Below, in pieces: positions 44,792 through 53,327 of a stretch of DNA of 64,000 bases (its first letter is position 1; each line of letters begins with the position of its first letter). Origin of the DNA: Roseateles_B sp041906185. Its GTDB lineage: Bacteria; Pseudomonadota; Gammaproteobacteria; Burkholderiales; Burkholderiaceae_C. A program made the translations under genes and the position numbers. The stretch spans positions 124,001-188,000 of the forward strand of contig JAYRJQ010000010.1 in NCBI GenBank assembly GCA_041906185.1, in the 5' to 3' direction. Below the pieces are notes generated by a model, which was not told the origin of the DNA, did no database searches, and was given only the letters and a program-made list of their open reading frames with translations.

Positions 44792-45792
44792 ACGGCGTGG
44801 CGGCGCGCTACCCCTGGCTGGTGGCGGACGTGGGGGGCAGCAATGCCCGCTTCGGCTGGGTCACCGGGCCGACGTCGGGGGTGCAGTCCCGGCGCAGCTA
44901 TGTCGTGCAGGACTTTCCCAGCCTGGAGGCCGCCGCTCGCCGCTATCTGCAGGACCTGGCGGCCGAGGCGCAGACGCGGGGCGAGCGTTTCGATCCGCCG
45001 CGCCAGGCCGCCGTGGCGGTGGCCACCGCCGTGGCCGGCGACGAGGTGGTGCTGACCAACAGCCACTGGCGCTTCTCCCGGCAGGCGCTGCAGGCGGCGC
45101 TGCAGGTGCAGGGGCTGCTGGTGCTGAACGATTTCGAGGCGCTGGCGCTCTCGCTGCCGGGGCTTCAGGCCGGGCAGCTGCGGGCCTGGGGCGACTGCCC
45201 GCTGCCGCCCGTCGGCTGCCTGGCGGTGATCGGGCCGGGCACCGGCCTGGGCGTGGCGGCCGTCGTGCAGACCGCGCGCGGCTGGCTGGCCTTGCCGGGC
45301 GAGGGCGGTCACGCCACGCTGGCGCCGGCCGACGACTTCGAGAGCGCGCTGCTGTCCCATGTGCGCGGCACCTTCCCCCATGTGTCGGCGGAGCGCCTGC
45401 TGTCGGGCATCGGCCTGCCAACGCTGCATGAGGCGGTGTCGGTGGTGATGGGGCAGGGCGTGCCGGCCGACGCGCTGGCGCCGGAGCAGATCGTCGAGCG
45501 CGGCCTGCAGGGGCGGGACGCGGTCTGCGAGCGCACCCTCGACAGCTTCTGCGCCATGCTCGGCGGCTTTGCCGGCAGCGTGGCGCTGACGCTCGGCGCG
45601 CGGGGTGGCGTGTACGTGGGCGGCGGCATCGTGCCCCGCCTGGGGGACTACTTCTTCCAGTCCCGCTTCCGGGCGCGCTTCGAGGCCAAGGGCCGCTTCG
45701 CGCCCTATCTGGCGGGCATTCCGACGGCGCTCATCACCGACACCCAGGCCGCCCTGGGCGGCGTGGCGCTGGCGATCGAGCAGAGCTTTTGA
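44788..45792 (+). CDS. glk: Glucokinase (second copy)
   Basis: A 334-residue ROK-unlike, E. coli-type glucokinase: LVADVGGSNARFGW (phosphate 1), VLNDFEALALSLP, IGPGTGLGVAA, LPGEGGHATLAP and GGVYVGGGIVPRLGDYFFQS. It phosphorylates glucose to glucose-6-phosphate with ATP. It is paralogous to the N-terminal half of the divergent fusion (for instance identical GGGIVPRLGDYF) but lacks the regulator domain. GGGGA about 7 nt before ATG 44788. The TonB receptor gene follows on the same strand after 288 bp. Confidence 0.93.
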   Translation: MNGVAARYPWLVADVGGSNARFGWVTGPTSGVQSRRSYVVQDFPSLEAAARRYLQDLAAEAQTRGERFDPPRQAAVAVATAVAGDEVVLTNSHWRFSRQALQAALQVQGLLVLNDFEALALSLPGLQAGQLRAWGDCPLPPVGCLAVIGPGTGLGVAAVVQTARGWLALPGEGGHATLAPADDFESALLSHVRGTFPHVSAERLLSGIGLPTLHEAVSVVMGQGVPADALAPEQIVERGLQGRDAVCERTLDSFCAMLGGFAGSVALTLGARGGVYVGGGIVPRLGDYFFQSRFRARFEAKGRFAPYLAGIPTALITDTQAALGGVALAIEQSF

Positions 45793-45819
45793 GCGTTCCG
45801 AAGGTTTGTCACCAAAAAA

Positions 45820-45834
45820 TGTAGTTGGCCTACA
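45820..45834. promoter_or_regulatory. HexR-like operator, site 2
   Basis: TGTAGttggcCTACA, a perfect 5-bp-arm palindrome 247 bp before the TonB-dependent receptor start and 28 bp after glk. Confidence 0.7.
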
Positions 45835-45888
45835 TCGCCAAAACAGCTTTTGGGGACGAATTGGGATTCATAGGGCGTGATGAAAAGG

Positions 45889-45955
45889 GAAAACCCTTGA
45901 TGTTGGGCGCCAATTTGATGCTTTTTGGCATCGAAGCCTGCAGATAAGGGTTTTC
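45889..45955 (+). other. Long-range inverted repeat in the receptor gene leader
   Basis: GAAAACCCTT (45889-45898) pairs perfectly with AAGGGTTTTC (45946-45955), enclosing 47 nt that contain a smaller GATGC/GCATC hairpin. The AT-rich leader differs from the genome average and could fold as a regulatory RNA. Confidence 0.55.
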
Positions 45956-46080
45956 TTCGTGTTGTCTGCAAATCTAGTTTTAGTACAGAATTGTTTCAGT
46001 GTCAGGGTTCCATGGCGCCGCAGTCCCAGCCGTCCTGAGGGGCGCGGCAGCAGTTGTTCAAAGAGCTACAGGAGACAAGG

Positions 46081-48762
46081 ATGAAGACCGTGCAAGTCCA
46101 TCGTGACACCTTCCGTTTGAGCCCCGTCGTGGCAGGGTGCGCCCTGCTGATGCTGGCGGCTGGCGCCCAGGCGCAGCAGGCGCAGACCGACAACAAGCTG
46201 GACACGGTCACCGTGACCGGCATCCGCAAGGGCATCGAGGATGCGATCTCCGTGAAGAAGAACGCGACCTCCGTGGTCGAGTCCATCTCCGCGGAAGACA
46301 TCGGCAAGCTGCCTGACATCAGCATCGCCGAGTCCATCTCTCGCCTGCCCGGCCTGGCCGCCCAGCGCGTCAATGGCCAGGCGCAGCAGATCAGCATCCG
46401 CGGCACCGCCCCGGACCTGTCCTCCGCACTGCTGAACGGCCGCGAGCAGGTCAGCACCAGCGGCGACCGCTACGTCGAGTACGACCAGTACCCGTCCGAG
46501 CTGATGAGCGCCGTCACGGTCTACAAGACGGGCGACGCCGCCCTGGTGGGCCAGGGCCTGGCCGGCACCGTGAACCTGCAGACCGTCAAGCCGCTGAACT
46601 TCAGCAAGCGCACGATGGCCTTCAACGTCCGCGGCGAGAAGAACTCCAACGGCTCGATCGCCGACGGCGCGCCCTCGACGGGCAACCGCGTCAGCGCGTC
46701 CTACATCGACCAGTTCGCCGACAAGACCCTGGGCGTGGCCCTGGGCTTCGCGCACAGTGACCACCCGGTCAGCCGCTACCAGTTCGAGACCTGGAACTGG
46801 GTCAAGAACGGCGGCAACCTGAGCGGCGCCGGCGTCGCCGACAAGAACGCGCTCTACCCGCAGGGCTTCAAGGGCCTCGACTACGTGGGCCGCGAGAAGC
46901 GTGACGGCGTGATGGGCGTGCTGGAGTACCGTCCGAGCGCGAACTTCACCTCGACCCTGGACGTCTACCACTCCAAGTTCAGCTTCGACGAGACCCGCCG
47001 CGGCATGGAAGTGCCGTTCGAGAACTGGTCGGGCGCGAACTTCAGCTCGACCACCCTCACCAACGGCCTGGCGCTGTCGGGCACGGTGCAGGCAACGCCG
47101 GTCGTGCGCAACAACATCCTGACCCGCACCGACAAGCTGAGCGCCGTGGGCTGGAACAACAAGTGGGTGTCCGACAAGTGGACCGCCGTGCTGGACGTCA
47201 GCCACTCGACGGCCGACCACGACGAGACGCTGATCGAGATGAACTCCGGCCTCGGCGCGGACACCATCACCTACAACTACGCCGGCCCGGTGCCGACGTT
47301 CACCTTCGGCAAGACCTACGACAACAACGCCACGGTCAAGCTGGGCGGCCCCTTCGGCAACGGCTACGTCAACGTGCCGAGCTTCCGCGACAAGCTGGAT
47401 GCCGTGCGCCTGGACTTCTCGCGTGATCTCGACGCCGGTGTCGTCACCAGTGTCGACTTCGGCCTGAACTACTCGCGCCGCTCGAAGAGCCGCCAGCATC
47501 TGGAGACCGGTTTCAACGCGCTGAAGACGGACTTCGCCACGGCCGACCTGCTGGCCCCGACGGACCTCTCCCGCGTGGGCCTGCCCTCGATCCTGGCCTG
47601 GGACATCGACAAGGTCATGGCGCACAACTTCGGCCCGGTCACGCCGGCCGTGCTGAACCCCTGGGGCGCCACCAAGAACTGGGCGATCAAGGAGAACGTG
47701 ACCACGGCCTACGCCAAGGCCAACCTGGAGACCGAGCTGTTCGGTCGCCCGGTGCGCGGCAACGTCGGCCTGCAGGTCGTCAACACCGACCAGAGCTCGA
47801 CCTCCAACACCCTGCTGCAGTGGCCGCTGGCCTCGCTGGTGCCGGTGGAAGACGGCAAGAAGTACACGGACGTGCTCCCGACGGTCAATCTGTCCTGGAG
47901 CCTGCCGGACCAGCAGCAGCTGCGCTTCGGCGCGGGTCAGTCGATCGCCCGCCCCAAGCTGGATGACCTGAACGCCTCGTTCCAGGTGGGCCTGTCCGCC
48001 GGCAACACCGGCACCCCGAGCGGCAGCGGCGGCAACCCGAAGCTGGACCCGTGGAAGGCCGACTACGTCGATCTGTCCTGGGAGAAGTACTTCGGCAGCA
48101 AGGGCTATGTGGCCGTGGCCGGCTTCTACAAGCGCCTGAAGTCCTACATCTACAACGTCACGACGCCGTTCGACTTCAAGGACTACCCGCTGACCGGCAC
48201 CGCGCCTGACGGCTCGCCGATCAAGCCCAGCACCACCATCGGCACCATCACCCACCCGGAGAATGGTGAAGGCGGCTCGCTGCGCGGCCTGGAGTTCTCG
48301 CTGTCCGTGCCGCTGGAGATGGTCAGCCCCTCGCTGAAGGGCTTCGGTGTGCAGGGCAACCTGTCGCTGACCAACAGCTCGATCAACGTCAAGGACTCGC
48401 GCTTCGGCGACCAGAGCCTGCCGCTGCCCGGCCTGTCCAAGAGCGTGCTGAACCTGACGGCCTACTACGAGGACCACGGCTACTCCGTGCGCGTCAGCCA
48501 GCGTCACCGCTCCAACTTCCTGGGCTCCATCGGCGGCCCCGGCGGCACCAGCGAGAAGACCTTCATCAAGGCGGACACGGTGGTGGATCTGCAGCTCGGC
48601 TACGAGATCCAGGAAGGGACCTACAAGGGTCTGTCCTTCCTGCTGCAGGTCAACAACCTGACGAACGCCGCCTTCCAGACCTACTCGGGCAGCGAAGACC
48701 GCTACCGGGGCTGGGAGAAGTACGGTCGCCAGACCCTGCTGGGCGTGAACTACAAGCTCTGA
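46081..48762 (+). CDS. TonB-dependent receptor, carbohydrate type
   Basis: An 893-residue outer-membrane receptor. The signal peptide ends at about residue 32 (LMLAAGAQAQQ). A TonB-box-like TVTVTGIRKGIEDA precedes the plug domain (SIAESISRLPGLAAQRVNGQ), and the barrel finishes with the aromatic terminal strand ending LLGVNYKL. It resembles the large Caulobacter/Xanthomonas receptors for maltodextrins and other glycans. Its neighbours (two glucokinases; HexR-like box shared with the malK operon) suggest maltodextrin uptake; the ligand is inference. AGGAG before ATG 46081 decides the start. Followed by its own terminator. Confidence 0.93.
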   Translation: MKTVQVHRDTFRLSPVVAGCALLMLAAGAQAQQAQTDNKLDTVTVTGIRKGIEDAISVKKNATSVVESISAEDIGKLPDISIAESISRLPGLAAQRVNGQAQQISIRGTAPDLSSALLNGREQVSTSGDRYVEYDQYPSELMSAVTVYKTGDAALVGQGLAGTVNLQTVKPLNFSKRTMAFNVRGEKNSNGSIADGAPSTGNRVSASYIDQFADKTLGVALGFAHSDHPVSRYQFETWNWVKNGGNLSGAGVADKNALYPQGFKGLDYVGREKRDGVMGVLEYRPSANFTSTLDVYHSKFSFDETRRGMEVPFENWSGANFSSTTLTNGLALSGTVQATPVVRNNILTRTDKLSAVGWNNKWVSDKWTAVLDVSHSTADHDETLIEMNSGLGADTITYNYAGPVPTFTFGKTYDNNATVKLGGPFGNGYVNVPSFRDKLDAVRLDFSRDLDAGVVTSVDFGLNYSRRSKSRQHLETGFNALKTDFATADLLAPTDLSRVGLPSILAWDIDKVMAHNFGPVTPAVLNPWGATKNWAIKENVTTAYAKANLETELFGRPVRGNVGLQVVNTDQSSTSNTLLQWPLASLVPVEDGKKYTDVLPTVNLSWSLPDQQQLRFGAGQSIARPKLDDLNASFQVGLSAGNTGTPSGSGGNPKLDPWKADYVDLSWEKYFGSKGYVAVAGFYKRLKSYIYNVTTPFDFKDYPLTGTAPDGSPIKPSTTIGTITHPENGEGGSLRGLEFSLSVPLEMVSPSLKGFGVQGNLSLTNSSINVKDSRFGDQSLPLPGLSKSVLNLTAYYEDHGYSVRVSQRHRSNFLGSIGGPGGTSEKTFIKADTVVDLQLGYEIQEGTYKGLSFLLQVNNLTNAAFQTYSGSEDRYRGWEKYGRQTLLGVNYKL

Positions 48763-48792
48763 TCGATCTCTTTCGCACCAATGCCTTCTTTG

Positions 48793-48823
48793 AACCGGCC
48801 GGGGAAACCTGGCCGGTTTTTTT
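48793..48823 (+). terminator. Intrinsic terminator of the TonB-dependent receptor
   Basis: AACCGGCC-(10 nt)-GGCCGGTT hairpin followed by seven T, 31 nt after the stop. Confidence 0.92.
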
Positions 48824-48894
48824 CATGGCGCAGGGGCTTGCCCTTTGCGCCGGCTTGGCTAGCATGCGCGGACTCTCACGCCCAGGAGCGGCCC

Positions 48895-49353
48895 ATGTCC
48901 AGCACCCCCACCACCCACACCGTCCACCTGCAGCGCGTGCTGCGCGCGCCGCCCGAGCGCGTGTATCGCGCCTTCCTCGACGCCTCGGCCCTGGCCAAGT
49001 GGCTGCCGCCGCACGGCTTCACGGCGCAGGTCCATGAGCTGGACGCGCGCGTGGGCGGCCGCTTCCGCATGTCCTTCACGCACTTCGGCAGCGGGCACAG
49101 CCACAGCTTCCACGGCGAGTACCTGGAGCTCGTGCCCTCGACGCTGATCCGCCACACGGACCAGTTCGACGACCCGAACCTGCCCGGCGTGCTGACTGTG
49201 AGCATCCGCCTTCGCGCCGTGTTCTGCGGCACCGAGCTGGAGATCGTGCAGGAGGGTATTCCCGCCGTCATTCCCAAGGAGGCCTGCCTGATGGGCTGGC
49301 AGGAGTCGCTGATGCTGCTGGCCCAGCTGGTGGAGCCCGAGATCCCCGGCTGA
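48895..49353 (+). CDS. SRPBCC (AHSA1-like) family protein
   Basis: A 152-residue START-like fold protein. HTVHLQRVLRAPPERVYRAFLDASALAKWLPPHGF is the typical opening of AHSA1/YndB-like proteins, followed by GGRFRMSFTHFGSGHSHSFHGEYLEL. These proteins bind hydrophobic ligands in a deep cavity; the ligand is unknown. Cytoplasmic. AGGAG 7 nt before the ATG at 48895 fixes the start. Confidence 0.9.
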   Translation: MSSTPTTHTVHLQRVLRAPPERVYRAFLDASALAKWLPPHGFTAQVHELDARVGGRFRMSFTHFGSGHSHSFHGEYLELVPSTLIRHTDQFDDPNLPGVLTVSIRLRAVFCGTELEIVQEGIPAVIPKEACLMGWQESLMLLAQLVEPEIPG

Positions 49354-49521
49354 GCGGCAGCGGGGCGCCCGCTGTGTGCTGGGACGCGTCCTGTGCTGCG
49401 CCCGGTGCCGCGCCCTGTGTCAAAGGCGGACGCCACTCCCGCGTCTGCCGCCCGTGAAGACCCGGTGGCCGGATGGTCGGGGAGCGTCTACAACAGCGGC
49501 TTCACTGCCCCGGAGACCGCC

Positions 49522-50607
49522 ATGACCCGACCGTCCTGCCGCCTGCTTCTGACACTCACCCTTGCCGCCCTGCTGCAGGCCTGCCAGCCGGCCGGGCCGG
49601 GGCAGAGTGCGGCTGCGCCGGCGGCCTCGGCTGCTTCCGGCAGCGTGCAGGCGACGCTCGCGAGCTACCACGACAGCACCGGCCGCGACGACGCCTTCGC
49701 CGGCGGCGTGCGCATGATCCCCATCACGACGCCCAAGGGCACGTTCAAGGTCTGGACCAAGCGCGTCGGCAACAACCCGCGCATCAAGGTCCTGCTGCTG
49801 CACGGCGGCCCGGGCGCGACGCATGAGTACTTCGAGGCCTTCGACAGCTTCTTCCCCGGCGAGGGCATCGAGTACTACTACTACGACCAGCTCGGATCGG
49901 CCTACAGCGACCAGCCCAAGGACGGCAGCCTCTGGGAGCTCGACCGTTTCGTGGAGGAGGTGGAGCAGGTCCGGCAGGCGCTGAAGCTGGACAAGTCCAA
50001 CTTCTACCTGCTCGGCCATTCCTGGGGCGGCATGCTGGCCACCGAGTACGCACTGAAGTACCAGCAGCACCTCAAGGGCCTGGTGATTTCCAACATGATG
50101 GCCAGCATCCCCGACTACGTCCGCTACGCCGAGACGACGCTGATGCCCGCCATGGATCAGAAGGTGCTCAAGGAGATCCTCGCCATCGAGGCGAAGAAGG
50201 ACTACGAGAACCCGCGCTACATGGAGCTGCTGATCCCGCACTTCTACGAGCACCACATCCTGCGCATGCCGGCCAGCCAATGGCCGGACCCGGTGCGGCG
50301 CGGCTTCGACAAGACCAACAAGGACGTCTACATCCCGCTGCAGGGCCCGAGCGAGATGAGCTCCAGCGGCAAGCTCGAGAAGTGGGACCGCATGGCCGAT
50401 CTGGGCAAGATCACCGTGCCCACGCTGACCATCGGCGGCCAGTTCGACACCATGGACCCCAAGTACATGGAGAAGATGGCCTCACTGATGCCCAAGGGGC
50501 GCCATCTCCACTGCCCCAAGGGCTCGCACATGTCCATGTACGACGACCAGGCGACCTACTTCCAGGGGCTGATCCGCTTCATCAAGGACGTCGACCAGGG
50601 GCGCTGA
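49522..50607 (+). CDS. Lipoprotein proline iminopeptidase-like hydrolase (S33)
   Basis: A 361-residue protein. The N-terminus has a lipobox, AALLQACQP (Cys near 21), then an Ala-rich linker. The hydrolase domain has LLLHGGPGATHEYF (HGGP oxyanion motif), YYDQLGSAYSDQP, nucleophile GHSWGGMLATEY and a GGQFDTMDPKYM/HCPKGSHMSMYD pair with the acid and histidine. Proline iminopeptidases share this layout. Exported to the cell envelope; the true substrate is unknown. Confidence 0.9.
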   Translation: MTRPSCRLLLTLTLAALLQACQPAGPGQSAAAPAASAASGSVQATLASYHDSTGRDDAFAGGVRMIPITTPKGTFKVWTKRVGNNPRIKVLLLHGGPGATHEYFEAFDSFFPGEGIEYYYYDQLGSAYSDQPKDGSLWELDRFVEEVEQVRQALKLDKSNFYLLGHSWGGMLATEYALKYQQHLKGLVISNMMASIPDYVRYAETTLMPAMDQKVLKEILAIEAKKDYENPRYMELLIPHFYEHHILRMPASQWPDPVRRGFDKTNKDVYIPLQGPSEMSSSGKLEKWDRMADLGKITVPTLTIGGQFDTMDPKYMEKMASLMPKGRHLHCPKGSHMSMYDDQATYFQGLIRFIKDVDQGR

Positions 50608-50658
50608 AGAGGGCCTGCGCGGGCCGGCCGGGAACTTCTGGGGCGGGCCGGGCGCGGC

Positions 50659-51057
50659 TCAGTCCGTCACGCGACCCCGCAGGGCCTTGACGCCGGAGCG
50701 CTGGCTCTTGGCGTCCAGGCGGCGGCGCTGTGAGGCCCGCGTGGGCCGCGTGGCGCGGCGCACGGCGGGCACATGGCTGGCCGCATCGACCAGCGCCTGC
50801 AGCCGCGCCAGCGCGTCGGCCTTGTTGCGCTCCTGGCTGCGTTCCGTCTGGGCCTTGATGACGATCACGCCATCCTGCGTCAGCCGCCGGTCCGCCATCG
50901 CGAGCAGGCGGGTCTTGAGCCAGTCCGGCAGCCGGGAGGCCCCGACGTCGAAGCGCAGCTGCACGGCGCTGGAGACCTTGTTGACGTTCTGGCCCCCCGG
51001 CCCCTGCGCGCGCAGGGCCGTGAACTCGACATCGTCCGGGGTGAGCGTCAGAGGCAT
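50659..51057 (-). CDS. arfB: Alternative ribosome-rescue factor ArfB
   Basis: A 132-residue peptidyl-tRNA hydrolase homologous to release factors. The GGQ motif is at residues 21-23 (RAQGPGGQNVNKVSSAVQLRF), and the protein ends in a basic tail (RRATRPTRASQRRR... RVTD) that inserts into the mRNA channel of stalled ribosomes. It frees ribosomes stuck on truncated mRNA. Complete length. Confidence 0.95.
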   Translation of the reverse strand: MPLTLTPDDVEFTALRAQGPGGQNVNKVSSAVQLRFDVGASRLPDWLKTRLLAMADRRLTQDGVIVIKAQTERSQERNKADALARLQALVDAASHVPAVRRATRPTRASQRRRLDAKSQRSGVKALRGRVTD

Positions 51058-51075
51058 GAGGAGAAGGCGCGGGGA

Positions 51076-51423
51076 TCAGATAGCCCGGCCGTCGAAATGG
51101 TGCACGGGGAGCTGGTCGAGGTCGACGCCCTCGACGCAGCGCACATTCACCGCGGCGACCTGCTGGCCCTTGGGGTCCCGGCCCTCGCCATGGGTGTGGA
51201 TGCCGCAGCGCGGGCAGAAGCGGTGCTGGATGACGTGCTTGTTGAAGGTGTAGCTCGCCGCGGCTTCGTCGGGCGTCAGCAGCTGCAGCTGTTCGCGCGG
51301 CAGGAACCACAGGAGCGAGCCGCGACGCCCGCACAGGCTGCAGTTGCAGGCGAGCGCCTCCTTGAATTCGCCTTCGAAGGTGAAGGCCACCTGGCCGCAG
51401 TGGCAGCTGGCTTTGTAGTGCAT
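51076..51423 (-). CDS. GFA-family zinc-binding protein
   Basis: A 115-residue protein of the glutathione-dependent formaldehyde-activating family. The cysteine pattern CHCG near 8, CNCSLC near 27 and CPRCG near 71 forms two zinc sites. Family members carry varied or unknown reactions; the name does not prove formaldehyde chemistry. Starts 18 bp upstream of arfB and could share its transcript. Confidence 0.92.
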   Translation of the reverse strand: MHYKASCHCGQVAFTFEGEFKEALACNCSLCGRRGSLLWFLPREQLQLLTPDEAAASYTFNKHVIQHRFCPRCGIHTHGEGRDPKGQQVAAVNVRCVEGVDLDQLPVHHFDGRAI

Positions 51424-51461
51424 GACGTGCTCCTGTCAGAACGGGTGGGGCTTCGCGGGGA

Positions 51462-52007
51462 TCAGCGGGGCGCCGCGGGCAGCTTGGTGATCTGGACGCT
51501 CACGATCTTCCACTGGCCCTGGCGCTTCACGTAGAGGTCTATGTAGCGGTAGTCCGTCTCGAAGGGCTTGTCGGCGTAGCTGCCGGTCATGTGGGTGCGG
51601 CCGCTGAGCACGGCCACATCGCCGTACAGCCGGATCTCGAAGTCCTGGACGGAATAGGGTGAGATCTGCAGCTGCGGGTCCATCAGGCCGGCCACGAAGC
51701 TGTCGAAGTCCTCGAGGTGCCCTTCGCCGTCGATCTGCCGGAAGTCCGGGGCCATGTTGCCGACGATGGCGGCGCGGTCCTTGGCCACGATGGCGCGGTC
51801 CCAGCGCTCGGCCTGGGCCTGCAGCTGGGCCTTGATCTGCGCTTCGGCGGCCGGGTCAGCGGGCGCCACGCCCGCCGCGGACGTGGGGGTGGAGGCCGGG
51901 GCAGAGGCCGGTGCCCCTGGCGCGGCCGTCGGCGCGCTGCCCTGCGGCTTGCAGGCGGCCAGCGCCAGGGCGGGCAGGAGGGCAAAGGCAAGGCGCGGCA
52001 GTCGCAT
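51462..52007 (-). CDS. NTF2-like (SnoaL/DUF4440) lipoprotein
   Basis: A 181-residue protein. It has a lipobox (LPALALAACKP, Cys near 19), an Ala/Pro/Ser-rich linker to about 48 and an NTF2-like domain: RWDRAIVAKDRAAIVGNMAPDF then ILYGDVAVLSGRTHMTG-like and DLYVKRQGQWKIVSVQ segments. Such folds bind small molecules or act as enzymes; the role here is unknown. ATG at 52007 is preceded by GGAG. Confidence 0.88.
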   Translation of the reverse strand: MRLPRLAFALLPALALAACKPQGSAPTAAPGAPASAPASTPTSAAGVAPADPAAEAQIKAQLQAQAERWDRAIVAKDRAAIVGNMAPDFRQIDGEGHLEDFDSFVAGLMDPQLQISPYSVQDFEIRLYGDVAVLSGRTHMTGSYADKPFETDYRYIDLYVKRQGQWKIVSVQITKLPAAPR

Positions 52008-52147
52008 GGAGGCTCCTCGAAGTGGAGGGCGGAGCATAACGCCAGGCTGGCGTGCCTGGCGCGGCGCGGCGTCGTGTGGCGGGACGCCGCGAAGGGTGCT
52101 CGCTATGATCCGGCCGTTCACGATCACCGTTCCGAGGAAAGCTCCCC

Positions 52148-52609
52148 ATGTCGTCCATCCAGATCCATCTGGGCCACGCGCCCTTCGTGCTCGGTGCCAG
52201 CCGCGAGCAGCTGCGCGCCGCCGCCGGCGAACCCGATTCCCTGGAGGTGCTGGCCGCCGAGGAGGGCCAGGAAGCGATGGAGCACTGGTACTTCGCCGAG
52301 GCCGGCGTGGGCGCCTCCTTCTTCGAGGCCGACGACTGGCGGCTGGGCGAGCTGGAGTTCTCCGACGGCCGCTGGACGCTGGGCGACGAAGCCGTGATCG
52401 GCTGCCCGGTGGACCGCCTGCCCGGCCTGGTCAAGGGCCTGAAGCTGGGCCGCCTCAAGGGCGCGCAGGCGGTGGAGGGTGGCGGGCGCTGCCACGAGTG
52501 TCCCGATGCGGGCGTGGCCTTCTGGGAGGCCGGCGGCGTGATCGCGAGTTTCAGCGTCTTCCCGGCCTACGAGGAAGATGGGGAGACGGTCCGTTGGCCA
52601 GGATGGTGA
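52148..52609 (+). CDS. Hypothetical soluble protein, 153 residues
   Basis: Not recognised. Acidic, with no signal peptide or membrane helix. Short beta-rich phrases (MEHWYFAEAGVGASFFEADDWRLGELEFSDGRWTLG) and a CHEC pair suggest a compact fold. A -10-like TATGAT lies at 52105-52110 and GAGGAAAG is before the start, so it is probably a real transcript. Family assignment was not possible. Confidence 0.7.
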   Translation: MSSIQIHLGHAPFVLGASREQLRAAAGEPDSLEVLAAEEGQEAMEHWYFAEAGVGASFFEADDWRLGELEFSDGRWTLGDEAVIGCPVDRLPGLVKGLKLGRLKGAQAVEGGGRCHECPDAGVAFWEAGGVIASFSVFPAYEEDGETVRWPGW

Positions 52610-52620
52610 GCCCCTCGCCC

Positions 52621-52705
52621 AGGCTTGCCACGCTGAACGCGGGCAAGCCTGGTCGGTCCCCCGGGGGGACGGTGCTGCGGGCGGCCGCGAGCCGCCCGCA
52701 GCACC
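52621..52705. repeat. Tandem array of three perfect hairpins
   Basis: AGGCTTGCC/GGCAAGCCT (52621-52629, 52642-52650), a GTCCCC...GGGGAC palindrome at 52656-52670, and a 15-bp stem (52671-52685 with 52691-52705) with a 5-nt loop. No T run follows. The region (52610-52846) has no supported gene. Confidence 0.8.
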
Positions 52706-52846
52706 ACGCGGGCCGGCTTGGGGCGGCCCGGCGCTCGGCCCTGGGGGCGTTGCCCCGTGCCCGCTCGGGTGGTTGGGCCTGTGGCGTTGAGCTGGCGGCC
52801 CCGTCGTGAGGGGCTTGTGATTCGTGCGATCTGCCTTGGGAGCGCC

Positions 52847-53317
52847 ATGACTGACGACATTTTTGAACCGGAGCTGCGGCGGCTGCGGGAGGACGAGCGC
52901 GAGGGCCTGGAGGCGCTGGTGGCGGAGCGCTGGGCATCGCTGGGCGACGCGGCCGGGCAGCTGCCCTATGTGCAAGGCGGGCTGTACGAGGTGTGCTGGG
53001 TGCTGTCGGGCCTGGACCGGGACCGGGCGGAGCGGCTGGCCTGGCTGGCGCAGCAGATGCGCTTCACGCTGGACGCGCTGGAGGTGGCGACGGTCCCCAG
53101 CGAGATCCCAGGGCTGGTCGATACGTTCTACCAGGTCCGGGTCAGCCGTCCGGTGGCGCTGCTGCCAGACGCGCTGCTGGGCGAGGCGCAGGTGCTGGAA
53201 TCGCTGGCGGTGTGCTGGGGGATGCACCTCACGGCGCTGGAGGTGCCATCCCACAACGGCGCGGACCAGGCGGCCGCGCGCAGCCGGATGGGCGCCATGG
53301 GGCGGGACATCGGCTGA
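52847..53317 (+). CDS. Hypothetical protein, 156 residues
   Basis: Not recognised. A soluble, acidic, largely helical product (ELRRLREDEREGLEALVAERW at the start, and several Leu-rich helices) without signal peptide. GGGAG before ATG 52847 supports the start; the frame is open to 52718 but lacks a site. Stands alone on the + strand between opposite-facing genes. Confidence 0.65.
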   Translation: MTDDIFEPELRRLREDEREGLEALVAERWASLGDAAGQLPYVQGGLYEVCWVLSGLDRDRAERLAWLAQQMRFTLDALEVATVPSEIPGLVDTFYQVRVSRPVALLPDALLGEAQVLESLAVCWGMHLTALEVPSHNGADQAAARSRMGAMGRDIG

Positions 53318-53327
53318 GGAAGCGCCC

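Noticed and set aside
44781..45431. Overlapping frame at the glk start
   Set aside because: Gly/Arg-rich shadow; the glucokinase motifs are in the frame starting at 44788.
46066..48507. Minus-strand open frame of about 813 codons opposite the TonB receptor
   Set aside because: Shadow; product is Val/Gly/His-rich without domains.
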